Shown one piece after another: positions 36,401-44,625 of a DNA stretch of 64,000 nt. The stretch's first letter is position 1; each line of letters starts with the position of its first letter. The stretch spans positions 3,636,643 to 3,700,642 of the forward strand of contig NZ_CP133261.1 of the NCBI RefSeq assembly GCF_030931715.1, written 5' to 3'. Under the pieces are notes generated by a model that was not told where the DNA came from, did not search any database, and saw only the letters and a list, made by a program, of their open reading frames with translations. The DNA is from Tissierella sp. MB52-C2 (GTDB lineage: Bacteria; Bacillota; Clostridia; Tissierellales; Tissierellaceae). Both the position numbers and the translations under genes were made by a program.

Positions 36401-36468
36401 AATTATATATTATAGATTGACTGGGATGTCGTAAAGTCAAGTAGACCAAAATTAGGAGGATGATAAAA

Positions 36469-37509
36469 ATGTTCAAGTCTAGAAATTTGGTAATGCTTTT
36501 AGTTATGGTGTTATTACTCAGCTTAATTGTTATTGGTTGTAGAGGTAGGGGAGATTTAAATACAGTAAGTAAAGAAGATTTAGGAGAAATAATCGAAATT
36601 GGATATGGACATGGGTTTATGCCTGAAACACCTCATCATAAGGCAGCTATTAAGTTTAAAGAGGAAGTAGAAGCGGCTACAAATGGCAGAGTTAAAGTCA
36701 ACCTATTTCCATCAGGTCAACTAGGAAGTGCAAGGGAGATGTTTGAAGGATTACAAATGGGAACTCAAGAAATTGCTTTAGTTCCAACAGCAAGAATAAG
36801 TGGGTTTGCACCTGAACTACAATTATTTGATTTGCCTTTTCTATTTCCGAACAGAGAAGCAGGATATAAAGTTATGGATGGAGAAGTTGGTACAGAATTA
36901 CTTGAAGGGTTAAAGAGTCAGAAAATTAAAGGTGTGGCTTTTTATGAAGATGGATATAAGCATTTTACAGCTAATAAGCCAATATCCAAATTGGAAGATT
37001 TTAAAGGTCTTAAATTTAGAACAATGGAAAGTCCTATTGTAATCAATCAATTTAAAGCTTTAGGGTCTAACCCAACTCCTATTGATTTCGGAGAGCTATA
37101 TAGTTCACTACAGCTAGGTGTGGTTGACGGACAAGAGAATCCACTTGTTACCATAGTAAGTTCTAAATTCTATGAAGTACAAACTAATCTAACTCTTAGT
37201 GAACATGCATATTTAGGTCATGTACTTATATTTAGTGATAGTTGGTATAGTAATCTGCCTCAAGATATACAAGAAATACTTTATGAAAAAGGTAGAGAAA
37301 TAGCTAACTGGCAAAGGCAAGCAGTTCAAGAAGAAGAAATAAAGTATTTAGAGACAATCAAGAATGCAGGTGTCAATATAGTGGAGTTATCTCAAGCGGA
37401 GAGAGACAAAATGAGAGAGATTACTTTATCTGTTCATCAAGAATATGTTAAATTGTTTGGAAATGAGATATTAGATAAGGCATACGCAGAAATTGAAAAA
37501 TATAAATAG
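36469..37509 (+). CDS. dctP: TRAP transporter substrate-binding lipoprotein (DctP family)
   Basis: ATG 36469 follows AGGAGG by nine bases. 346 residues with a lipobox (LIVIGC, Cys about 24). The TRAP DctP fold is shown by PETPHHKAAIKFKEEVEAAT, FPSGQLGSAREMFEGLQMG, the carboxylate-binding KFRTMESPI Arg region and GVVDGQENP. It captures an organic acid outside the membrane and hands it to the DctQM permease. Substrate is not deducible; relatives bind C4-dicarboxylates, sugar acids or sialic acid. Confidence 0.93.
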   Translation: MFKSRNLVMLLVMVLLLSLIVIGCRGRGDLNTVSKEDLGEIIEIGYGHGFMPETPHHKAAIKFKEEVEAATNGRVKVNLFPSGQLGSAREMFEGLQMGTQEIALVPTARISGFAPELQLFDLPFLFPNREAGYKVMDGEVGTELLEGLKSQKIKGVAFYEDGYKHFTANKPISKLEDFKGLKFRTMESPIVINQFKALGSNPTPIDFGELYSSLQLGVVDGQENPLVTIVSSKFYEVQTNLTLSEHAYLGHVLIFSDSWYSNLPQDIQEILYEKGREIANWQRQAVQEEEIKYLETIKNAGVNIVELSQAERDKMREITLSVHQEYVKLFGNEILDKAYAEIEKYK

Positions 37510-37540
37510 AAAATTAATAGCCATAGGTAGGGGGAAAAAT

Positions 37541-38017
37541 ATGAAAAAATTTAATAATATCCTATCAAAGATAGAACAATACTTTATTGGAATATTGCTG
37601 CTAATTATAGCATTTATGCTTTTTATCAATGTATTACTTAGGTTTTTAGGATCTTCCCTAGTGTGGTCAGAGGAAGTAGCACGTTATTCTATAGTATGGG
37701 TCACATTCATTGGCTCTAGTGTTTGTATCTATAAAGGTGCACATATTGGAGTTGATGCTATAATGAATATTTTAAGTGATAGGGGTAAGAAAATTTTAAC
37801 CATTATAACAATTTTAATATCTATTGTATTCACTATAATATTTACCTATCTATCATTTATCATTATAAAAAATGTACTTATAACGAATCAAGAGAGTTCA
37901 ACTATAAAGATTCCGATGGTTTATGTATATGGTGCTATGCCTGTAGGTGGAATACTTATGTTATTGAGATATACTCAAGAATTTGTTTTGAAATTAAAGG
38001 ATGGTGAGAATAAATGA
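37541..38017 (+). CDS. dctQ: TRAP transporter small permease (DctQ family)
   Basis: Start at 37541 (MKKFNNILSKIEQYF) with AGGGGG ahead; the frame opening at 37493 overlaps the previous gene and lacks a site. 158 residues with four membrane helices and the family pattern LRFLGSSLVWSEEVARYSIVW and GAHIGVDA. Its stop overlaps the DctM start (ATGA). Confidence 0.93.
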   Translation: MKKFNNILSKIEQYFIGILLLIIAFMLFINVLLRFLGSSLVWSEEVARYSIVWVTFIGSSVCIYKGAHIGVDAIMNILSDRGKKILTIITILISIVFTIIFTYLSFIIIKNVLITNQESSTIKIPMVYVYGAMPVGGILMLLRYTQEFVLKLKDGENK

Positions 38018-39288
38018 CTATAGCACTATTTGCAATTCTTTTTGTTTTCTTATTTAGTGGAGCACCAGTATATATTGCAATGTCTTTTGCAAGTGTTTTA
38101 TCATTGTACTTTTTCACATCTATACCTATGGAAGTCGTAGCCCAAAGAATGTTTTCTGGTATTGATAAATTCTCATTAATGGCTGTGCCATTTTTTATTC
38201 TTGCAGCTAATGTAATGAAGGGTGGAGGAATATCAAAGAGGATTCTTAACTTGGCAAGTAAATTAGTGGGACATCTGAAAGGTGGGCTTGCTATTGCAGT
38301 TGTAATATCTTGTATGTTCTTTGGAGCTGTTTCTGGGTCTAGTCCAGCTACTGTTGTTGCTATTGGAGGACTTATGTTACCTGAATTACTTAAGGCTGGT
38401 TATGGTGAAAAGTTTTCTCTTGGGTTGATTACATCCAGTCCAGCGGTTGCAGTAATTATACCACCAAGTATAGGTATGATTGTCTATGGAACAGTTACTG
38501 GTGTATCTGTTGGAGATTTATTTATAGGTGGAATTGGTCCTGGAATTGTATGGGGACTAGTAGTAATTTTATATTGTTATTTTATTGCAAAGAAAAACAA
38601 TGTACCTACACAGGAGAGAGCATCTTTGAAGGAAGTACTAATAGCCCTTAAAGACGCTGCGTGGGCCTTAGGAGTTCCATTTATCATTATAGGGGGAATA
38701 TATGGTGGAATCTTTACACCAACAGAATCTGCAGTTGTCGCTTCGGTATATGCTATTTTTGTCGCTTTATTTATCTATAAACAATTAGATTTTAAAGGGC
38801 TGATAAATGAATCTGTTGATGCAGCAGTAGGTACAGCTCAAGTTATGATATTGTTAGCCTCTGCTTCGATATTTTCATGGATATTAACTAGACAGCAGAT
38901 TCCTCAAGCACTGGCAGAAGGTCTAATAACAATAACTAATTCTAAGATTACAATATTATTAATGATGAATATAATACTTTTAATTGCTGGAATGTTCATA
39001 GACCCAGCCTCTTCAACTACAATATTAGCACCACTATTTTTACCTTTGGCAATAAACTATGGTATAGATCCCATACATTTAGGTATAATTATGGTTGTTA
39101 ATGGGGCGATAGGTATGTTTACGCCGCCGTTTGGATTAAATATGTTTGTGGCAACTGGAATTTCTAAGGAGCCTATTAGCAAGATTATTTCAGGTATAAT
39201 ACCCTTTGTAATCTTGGCATTACTTATTATGGCAATAGTGACTTATGTGCCTCAAGTGACCATGTTTCTTGTTGGTGCTATGAAATAA
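38014..39288 (+). CDS. dctM: TRAP transporter large permease (DctM family)
   Basis: 424 residues, about twelve membrane helices, with DctM signatures: PVYIAMSFAS, AVSGSSPATVVAIG, GLITSSPAVAVIIPPSIGMIVYG (read only for location) and MFTPPFGLNMF. It forms the sodium-coupled channel with DctQ. Overlaps dctQ by four bases. Last gene of the sigma-54 operon. Confidence 0.96.
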   Translation: MTIALFAILFVFLFSGAPVYIAMSFASVLSLYFFTSIPMEVVAQRMFSGIDKFSLMAVPFFILAANVMKGGGISKRILNLASKLVGHLKGGLAIAVVISCMFFGAVSGSSPATVVAIGGLMLPELLKAGYGEKFSLGLITSSPAVAVIIPPSIGMIVYGTVTGVSVGDLFIGGIGPGIVWGLVVILYCYFIAKKNNVPTQERASLKEVLIALKDAAWALGVPFIIIGGIYGGIFTPTESAVVASVYAIFVALFIYKQLDFKGLINESVDAAVGTAQVMILLASASIFSWILTRQQIPQALAEGLITITNSKITILLMMNIILLIAGMFIDPASSTTILAPLFLPLAINYGIDPIHLGIIMVVNGAIGMFTPPFGLNMFVATGISKEPISKIISGIIPFVILALLIMAIVTYVPQVTMFLVGAMK

Positions 39289-39294
39289 AAACAA

Positions 39295-39333
39295 GATAAA
39301 AGCTTCTACAAATTTTTGTAGAAGCTTTTATCT
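39295..39333. terminator. Bidirectional terminator after dctM
   Basis: GATAAAAGCTTCTACAAA / TTTGTAGAAGCTTTTATC stem. Convergent genes end on both sides (dctM on plus, DUF6320 gene on minus). Confidence 0.88.
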
Positions 39334-39997
39334 ATATATGCATTCTTTTATTTAATTCCATTTTAATATCTTTTCCTCTAAATATAAATATGGCAGACAA
39401 AGATATAATACTTAATGTTACGCAAATAACAGTTGGATAGATTACCTTTATCCAGCCAAATAGAAGAAATAAAATCGGAATAATCCCAAATAGTCCATCG
39501 ATTAAGGCATAGGTAATATATTCTCTTATGCTGAGTTTCATAATTTGTGCTGTTATATACATAGTTATTATTGCAGCAATAGAAGTAATAGGTATTAAAT
39601 AATCTAAAGACCAACCTATCCATCCAATTTTCCAGTCCCAAAAGACTCCCAGTAAAGATATAATACAAACTTGGCGAACAATTTTTTTAGATATATGATA
39701 CCTTCTTTGAACAAGGGCAATTACTCCAAGCCATATACTAACTAAAGCAAATAATAAGAGTAATGGCCAGTTTATATTTGATGGAAATATAATATTAATA
39801 GAAAAACTAATCGCTACGGCTGCCACTGAGATAAATAGCAAAATCCTAATGGCTAAATGTCTCTCATAATATGGTGGAATTCTTGGGAAAATATCTTCAT
39901 GGCGATTATTAGAAATACCTGATAGCATATTTCCGCATAATGGGCACTCTTCTTGATTTTCTCGTATCTTAACTTCACAATGTGTACAGTAGTTCAT
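39332..39997 (-). CDS. DUF6320-type membrane protein with N-terminal zinc ribbon
   Basis: 221 residues. A zinc ribbon at the N-terminus (YCTHCEVKIRENQEECPLCG) followed by five or six membrane helices. This zinc-ribbon-plus-membrane layout accompanies hydrolase/acyltransferase pairs in clostridia. It lies 14 bases after the acyltransferase gene on the same strand, so it is the last gene of a three-gene operon. Function unknown; a membrane partner for lipid or ester metabolism is possible. Confidence 0.7.
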   Translation of the reverse strand: MNYCTHCEVKIRENQEECPLCGNMLSGISNNRHEDIFPRIPPYYERHLAIRILLFISVAAVAISFSINIIFPSNINWPLLLLFALVSIWLGVIALVQRRYHISKKIVRQVCIISLLGVFWDWKIGWIGWSLDYLIPITSIAAIITMYITAQIMKLSIREYITYALIDGLFGIIPILFLLFGWIKVIYPTVICVTLSIISLSAIFIFRGKDIKMELNKRMHI

Positions 39998-40011
39998 ATG
40001 TTTCCTTCTTT

Positions 40012-41277
40012 CTAAAGATTTGATGTAATTTCAATTTCCACTCCTTTTTGAGAAAGAAACTGAAAAAATCTCCTTTGTATATCTGTTTCTTCAAAGGGGG
40101 AAGTAAAGCTTATGACCAATCTATCTTCATAAGTACATAGAGTAATTAAAGGTCTTCTAGCACTTACACAAATACTAAATTGATTTATATAATCATTAAA
40201 TTCCTTTGGCATAATAATCTTACCTATATTAGAAATAGAAGAGGTTATCTTTCTATCGTCTAATTTATTTGCAATATAGATAGCATAATCTTTAATAGTT
40301 AGTGGAACTATTCTTGTAAAGATACTTTTTTCTAAGGACATAAAATGATTTAATTTCCTATCTAATTCTTCTTTAGTTAAATTTTCCTTAAAGCTATTAC
40401 TTACACTTTGAATTATTTCATTTAAATCTAAGTTGTCACTATGAGTAGAATGACTAATGTTCATAGTGCTAAAAAAGTTTCTTGCCGTTGTTGATCCAAA
40501 GTAAGGTCTTAAGTTAATTGGAACAGATAGTATTATGGGCTTATTCTTTTTATTAAGAGGCATTTCTTTATAAATAGAATAAATAAGCAAAGATGTTAAA
40601 AATATCGTTAAAGTAGTATTATATTCATGGGATATGTCTAAAACCGACTTTACTGACATGGCTCCCTCAATTAATTTCATTCTATTTTCTTTAATTCTAC
40701 TTCCCTTAATTTGATATGCAGAAGATTGCTTACTCTTTCGCTGTAAAAAATTATCTTTTTTATTGTAGTTTTTCCTAAAGCTATCATCTGATTTCTCGCT
40801 TATGGAGGCCTTATAATTTAGTCTAGGAATATTGTTTCCAAATATTTCTCCATATTTGATAGTCATATAATGATATATAAGGGTTTCCATAAACCAAATA
40901 ACACCTGCACCATCAGTAAGGGAGTGAAATACTTCTAAATTAATTCTTTTATTATAATAAAAGACGCGAAATAAAAGATTTTTTTCATTCCTTATGTAAA
41001 TAGGAGCACATAGAGGTTTATTTTCCGATTCAACTGTAGGATTTATATAAGTGGACTCAAAGTAGTACCAGAAAAATCCTCTTCTTAATATAGAGTTGTA
41101 AAAGGGAAAGCTTTCCATAGTTAGATTAAGTGATTGTTGTAAAACCTCTGGATCTACATCTTCATATAATTCACAGGAAAACCTAAATACCTTTGTATCC
41201 TTATTATTTGCAACTGCTGGAAAAAACTTAGAAGCATTATCAAGTCTAGTCCATTTTTCTTCTTTATGTTGTTTCAT
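40012..41277 (-). CDS. Condensation/alcohol-acetyltransferase-like acyltransferase
   Basis: The start at 41277 (MKQHKEEKWTRLDNASKFFP) follows GAGGA; the ATG 12 bases upstream overlaps that site. 421 residues of the BAHD/condensation fold: catalytic FHSLTDGAGVIWFM (HxxxDG), SVPINLRPYFGSTTARNFFS and a late solvent-channel motif. It lacks the second His of HHxxxDG. Family members move acyl groups to alcohols or glycolipids. Operon partners are an esterase-like hydrolase upstream and a membrane protein downstream. Confidence 0.75.
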   Translation of the reverse strand: MKQHKEEKWTRLDNASKFFPAVANNKDTKVFRFSCELYEDVDPEVLQQSLNLTMESFPFYNSILRRGFFWYYFESTYINPTVESENKPLCAPIYIRNEKNLLFRVFYYNKRINLEVFHSLTDGAGVIWFMETLIYHYMTIKYGEIFGNNIPRLNYKASISEKSDDSFRKNYNKKDNFLQRKSKQSSAYQIKGSRIKENRMKLIEGAMSVKSVLDISHEYNTTLTIFLTSLLIYSIYKEMPLNKKNKPIILSVPINLRPYFGSTTARNFFSTMNISHSTHSDNLDLNEIIQSVSNSFKENLTKEELDRKLNHFMSLEKSIFTRIVPLTIKDYAIYIANKLDDRKITSSISNIGKIIMPKEFNDYINQFSICVSARRPLITLCTYEDRLVISFTSPFEETDIQRRFFQFLSQKGVEIEITSNL

Positions 41278-41298
41278 ATTAGTCCTCATTTCAATGTT

Positions 41299-42210
41299 TT
41301 AATCTTTTAAAAATGAATTTATAATTTCGTAGCATTTATCTATACTATCAGAACTTAAAGGATTAGAAAAAAATCCATGTATCGTATTTTCTATTCTACA
41401 TATTTTAGCATTATTACCAAACTCCTCTAGCTTCATGCCATAGGCTTCTCCTTCATCACGAAGAGGATCGAATTCTGCTGTGATGATTAAAGTCTCTGGC
41501 TGATTAGAAAGATCTTTAGATAGTATGGGAGCCACATAAGGATTTAATCTATCTTCTATATTTTGAACATATAGATCCATATAATCCTGTATACGTCTTG
41601 AAGTCATAATATAATTTTCTCCATTTTCTCTTACTGAAACATAAGGTGAACTTTCACTATGGTCATAATTTGTAGCAGGATAAATTAAAATCTGCTTAGT
41701 AGGTAGAAACTCTCCCCTGTCCCGGGCCATAAGAGAAACTACTGCTGCTAAGTTTCCTCCAGCACTATCTCCTATCAATACTATATCTTCTTTTCTACAA
41801 TTTAATACTTCAGGTCTATTAAAGATTTCTCGAGTAACATAATAACAATCTTCTAATCCAGCCGGAAAAGGATTTTCAGGAGCTAAACGATAATCTACTG
41901 AAATAACTATATGATTAGTTTTATTAGCCATATTAGCGGATACATTGGTGTAGGAATCAATATTTCCAGTAACCCATCCGCCTCCATGAAAGAAAATCAA
42001 AACCTTAGGAAGAGGATTAGCTTCAGGTATAAAAACACGAACTGGAATTTCTCTATTTTCTATCATAATCCTATCATCTAATGTTTTATAAATTGGCTCC
42101 GATGGAGGATTGAGTATATTTAGTATTTTACGATATTGTTTATAATATTTCTTTAAACTTATATGGGGAATAGATAAAATTTTTAAAGCTAATCTTTTAA
42201 AATTATTCAT
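41299..42210 (-). CDS. HSL-family alpha/beta hydrolase
   Basis: 303 residues. Oxyanion motif FFHGGGWV, nucleophile GDSAGGN, acidic residue in AEFDPLRDEG and catalytic His in IHGFFS: a complete hormone-sensitive-lipase-type esterase. An N-terminal amphipathic helix may sit on the membrane. First gene of a minus-strand operon. Probably hydrolyses or exchanges short acyl esters, in concert with the acyltransferase that follows. Confidence 0.88.
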   Translation of the reverse strand: MNNFKRLALKILSIPHISLKKYYKQYRKILNILNPPSEPIYKTLDDRIMIENREIPVRVFIPEANPLPKVLIFFHGGGWVTGNIDSYTNVSANMANKTNHIVISVDYRLAPENPFPAGLEDCYYVTREIFNRPEVLNCRKEDIVLIGDSAGGNLAAVVSLMARDRGEFLPTKQILIYPATNYDHSESSPYVSVRENGENYIMTSRRIQDYMDLYVQNIEDRLNPYVAPILSKDLSNQPETLIITAEFDPLRDEGEAYGMKLEEFGNNAKICRIENTIHGFFSNPLSSDSIDKCYEIINSFLKD

Positions 42211-42304
42211 AAAGTTAGTTTCTCCTTATCTAGTACAGATAACTATACCTATTTATTATATATTATAATACCCATAGTAGGTCAATATCTTTCTTTTATA
42301 AAAC

Positions 42305-42334
42305 AAAAAGGTGATCTTTTTGATCACCCTCTAT
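42305..42334 (-). terminator. Terminator after the DUF302 gene
   Basis: On the minus strand GGGTGATC / GATCACC flank AAAAA and are followed by TTTTTGTTTT. Confidence 0.8.
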
Positions 42335-42340
42335 AAAAAA

Positions 42341-42727
42341 TTATATAGCATTGTCTATAGCTTCTATTAATATTTCTTCTACTTCACTGGCCACATCTCC
42401 GAGATCATCATAGCCTGCCATGCCCATTAATATTTCTGGCCTTGCAGTTCCTATTCTTACAGTTCCATCCTTTTCGTATACTACCATTTTACATGGCAGG
42501 AAATAACCCATTTCGATATGCTTGGTAAGCACTTCATTAGCTTTTTGGGGATTGCAAACTTCCAAAACCATAAAATTATTGGGGAAATCAATCCCATGTT
42601 CAATCATTTTATCCTTAAAGTTTAACTGCCACAGTACACCAAATTTTTTATCCTTAAGACTTTCTGTTATATTTTTTACAGCTTCATCAAAGGACTTATC
42701 TGTAATCTTTTCATATATTAATTCCAC
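42341..42727 (-). CDS. DUF302-family protein
   Basis: A GTG start at 42727 gives 128 residues, the usual DUF302 length, with GGAGAG nine bases ahead; the longer frame to 42766 would cover the control region. DUF302 features: VLWQLNFKDKMIEHG, FMVLEVCNPQKANEVL, and LPCKMVVYEKDGTVRIG with a conserved Cys. Such proteins occur with sulfide/persulfide and copper stress genes. A CsoR/CstR-like palindrome lies just upstream. Confidence 0.85.
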   Translation of the reverse strand: MELIYEKITDKSFDEAVKNITESLKDKKFGVLWQLNFKDKMIEHGIDFPNNFMVLEVCNPQKANEVLTKHIEMGYFLPCKMVVYEKDGTVRIGTARPEILMGMAGYDDLGDVASEVEEILIEAIDNAI

Positions 42728-42763
42728 TTTAATACACTCTCCTCTATATATAATTCTAAAAAT

Positions 42764-42786
42764 CATATACCCGTATAGGGTATATG
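42764..42786 (-). promoter_or_regulatory. CsoR/CstR-type operator upstream of DUF302 gene
   Basis: Perfect inverted repeat CATATACCC - GTATA - GGGTATATG. The ATACCC/GGGTAT halves spaced by five match the published operator style of CsoR-family repressors, including the persulfide sensor CstR. It sits 37 bases before the GTG start. No CsoR-family gene is in the window. Confidence 0.65.
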
Positions 42787-42841
42787 ATAAACATTAATTA
42801 TTATAGAGTTATTCTGTCTAATATATAGAATAATATTTATA

Positions 42842-43114
42842 CTATTCTATATTGCTACGCCATTCCTTTAATATCAAGGTACGGGACTTTTGCAATACAG
42901 CTGGGTCATTTTCGGCCATTTCTTTAGCCTCTTCATAGGAATTAGCCTTATAGATTACAAGACCACCACTATGATCTGTAAAAGGTCCCTTAGCAAATAT
43001 CTTGCCTTCGTCGATAAATTTTTGAAGATAAGCTTTATGTATGTCTAGTATTTCACTATCCTTTTTTGCATCGATTGTTTCTAATATAGCAGCATATAAA
43101 ATCATTTTTCTCAC
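42842..43114 (-). CDS. YciI-family protein
   Basis: 90 residues, the full YciI domain: ILYAAILETIDAK at the start, IFAKGPFTDHSGGLVIYKA with the conserved His/Asp pair, and AENDPAVLQKSRTLILKEWR at the end. A ferredoxin-like dimer of unclear chemistry, related to muconolactone isomerase folds. Good GGAGTG site. Separate from the DUF302 gene by 75 bases that hold the operator. Confidence 0.85.
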   Translation of the reverse strand: MRKMILYAAILETIDAKKDSEILDIHKAYLQKFIDEGKIFAKGPFTDHSGGLVIYKANSYEEAKEMAENDPAVLQKSRTLILKEWRSNIE

Positions 43115-43280
43115 TCCTTATAAATTTATACTAGTAAATTTGAATCTCTTATTAAGTATTATACATATAATTTCTTTTCTTGATATGTATAATTTCTCCA
43201 AAAGATTAACTACAATTGGATTAATATAGCGTGAAATCTTGGGTATAGATATATATATAGATAAAAATAGGAGGGGTTAT

Positions 43281-43835
43281 ATGAAGAAGGTTATTTTATT
43301 TTTAGCAGAGGGGTTTGAAGAAGTAGAGGCTTTAACTGTAGTAGATTATCTTAGAAGAAAAGATATATCTGTGGATACAGTATCTATTACAGGAGAAGAA
43401 AAGGTAAAGGGAGCACACGATATTATAGTTCTTGCAGATAAAACTATAGATGAGATTACAGATATAGGTTCATATGATGCTGTAATCATTCCAGGAGGAT
43501 TGCCAGGGGCTACAAACCTTAGGGATAATGATAAAGTAATTGATATAGTAAAGAAGACAGACAAATATGGTGGATTAGTGGCTGCAATATGTGCAGGGCC
43601 TATAGTTCTTGAAAGAGCTGGAGTTATAAATGGCAAAAATGTAACCTCATATCCAGGCTTTGAAGATGAGTTAAAAAGTGGAATATATATTAAAGAAAAT
43701 GTTCTTAGGGACTGTAATATTATAACAGCAAGAGGGCCAGCACTAGCAGTAGACTTCGCAATAGAGATAATACAATATTTATTAGGAGAAGAAAAAGCAA
43801 AAGAATTAAAAGATGATATACTATATAAAGCTTAA
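43281..43835 (+). CDS. DJ-1/PfpI-family protein (YajL/ThiJ-like)
   Basis: ATG 43281 is preceded by AGGAGG; 184 residues. DJ-1 fold with AEGFEEVEALT (conserved Glu), nucleophile Cys in AAICAGPIVLERAGV and a closing RGPALAVDFAIEIIQ. Proteins of this group are deglycase/chaperone-like or redox sensors. Followed after 23 bases by a small membrane protein gene, probably in the same transcript. Confidence 0.92.
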   Translation: MKKVILFLAEGFEEVEALTVVDYLRRKDISVDTVSITGEEKVKGAHDIIVLADKTIDEITDIGSYDAVIIPGGLPGATNLRDNDKVIDIVKKTDKYGGLVAAICAGPIVLERAGVINGKNVTSYPGFEDELKSGIYIKENVLRDCNIITARGPALAVDFAIEIIQYLLGEEKAKELKDDILYKA

Positions 43836-43858
43836 ATTAAAATTATAGGAGGATTATA

Positions 43859-43975
43859 ATGTGGTGGTGGATAGTTATTATACTAGGGTATATTCCAGTG
43901 ATTTATAAACTAAACAGGAGAATATCTGTATTAGAAGATGAAGTGGCAAATCTCAAAAATAAAAATAGTTGGTAA
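43859..43975 (+). CDS. 38-residue single-pass membrane microprotein
   Basis: MWWWIVIILGYIPVIYKLNR followed by an acidic/basic helical tail ending NKNSW. AGGAGG lies seven bases ahead. One membrane helix then a short coiled-coil-like heptad stretch (ISVLEDEVANL). It is too small for ordinary calling, but ribosome site, start, stop and the terminator just after it are all in place. Similar short proteins are widespread in clostridia. Confidence 0.65.
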   Translation: MWWWIVIILGYIPVIYKLNRRISVLEDEVANLKNKNSW

Positions 43976-43996
43976 CAATGATTACCGACTATTTTT
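43963..43996 (+). terminator. Terminator hairpin, copy A
   Basis: AATAGTTGGTAA / TTACCGACTATT stem, loop CAATGA, then TTTT. The loop and right arm nearly match the hairpin at 44539. Confidence 0.75.
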
Positions 43997-44016
43997 CAAT
44001 TATGGGGGTTACTAAT

Positions 44017-44460
44017 ATGAAAGATTCTGTTTTTAATTTTAAAAAATATAAGAATTCAAGATATTATCTTTTGTTTTTAACTCTAATTAATTCAATATAT
44101 TTATTTATAGAAACTTCTAGGTTTCAATATATTGAAAAATATTCTTTAAATGGACAAATACAAAAGGAGCATTATCAATATATTTCTAACTTATCGAAGA
44201 TGAATAATGTTTTAGTGATTTTTATGATACTAATATGCTTAGCATATTTAGTAGTCCTTTTTGTACAAAGAAATAAAGTAAATGGAATTAAACATTTTCT
44301 TCTAAATCTTATATTTTGTATAGTTTTTACTTGTGTTAGCTATTTTATATCTTTTGTTTTTACAATACCTATTGGAAATTTAATTCAACAGTTAGTAATT
44401 CTTTATGGAACTACAATAATAGTTCTTTTGTATTATACATTCAATAAAATTAAATCATAA
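44017..44460 (+). CDS. Small multi-pass membrane protein
   Basis: Start at 44017 (MKDSVFNFKKYKNSR) is favoured; the frame opening at 43969 runs through the preceding terminator. 147 residues with four hydrophobic helices (about 14-33, 66-85, 98-118, 123-142). No family recognised. It is flanked by two nearly identical terminator hairpins, as if inserted as a unit. Confidence 0.6.
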   Translation: MKDSVFNFKKYKNSRYYLLFLTLINSIYLFIETSRFQYIEKYSLNGQIQKEHYQYISNLSKMNNVLVIFMILICLAYLVVLFVQRNKVNGIKHFLLNLIFCIVFTCVSYFISFVFTIPIGNLIQQLVILYGTTIIVLLYYTFNKIKS

Positions 44461-44538
44461 TTTTAGAGCTTGAGTCTCAGATTTCAAGGAATTATAATAA
44501 AAAGGAACAAGGCAACTTTTATTCAATAAATAATTTAT

Positions 44539-44570
44539 GGTCGGTAACAATGGTTACCGACTATTTTTTT
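44539..44570 (+). terminator. Terminator hairpin, copy B
   Basis: TCGGTAACAATGGTTACCGA core followed by seven T. Repeats the 43963 hairpin with compensating differences. Confidence 0.8.
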
Positions 44571-44625
44571 ATTTAAGGATATAATAAACATAGGTTATGA
44601 CGGAATTAAGTTTAGGAGGAATAAA

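Noticed and set aside
43157-43192. Inverted repeat TTATACATAT / ATATGTATAA upstream of the YciI gene
   Set aside because: Such AT-only palindromes are common by chance at this base composition; not enough to call an operator.
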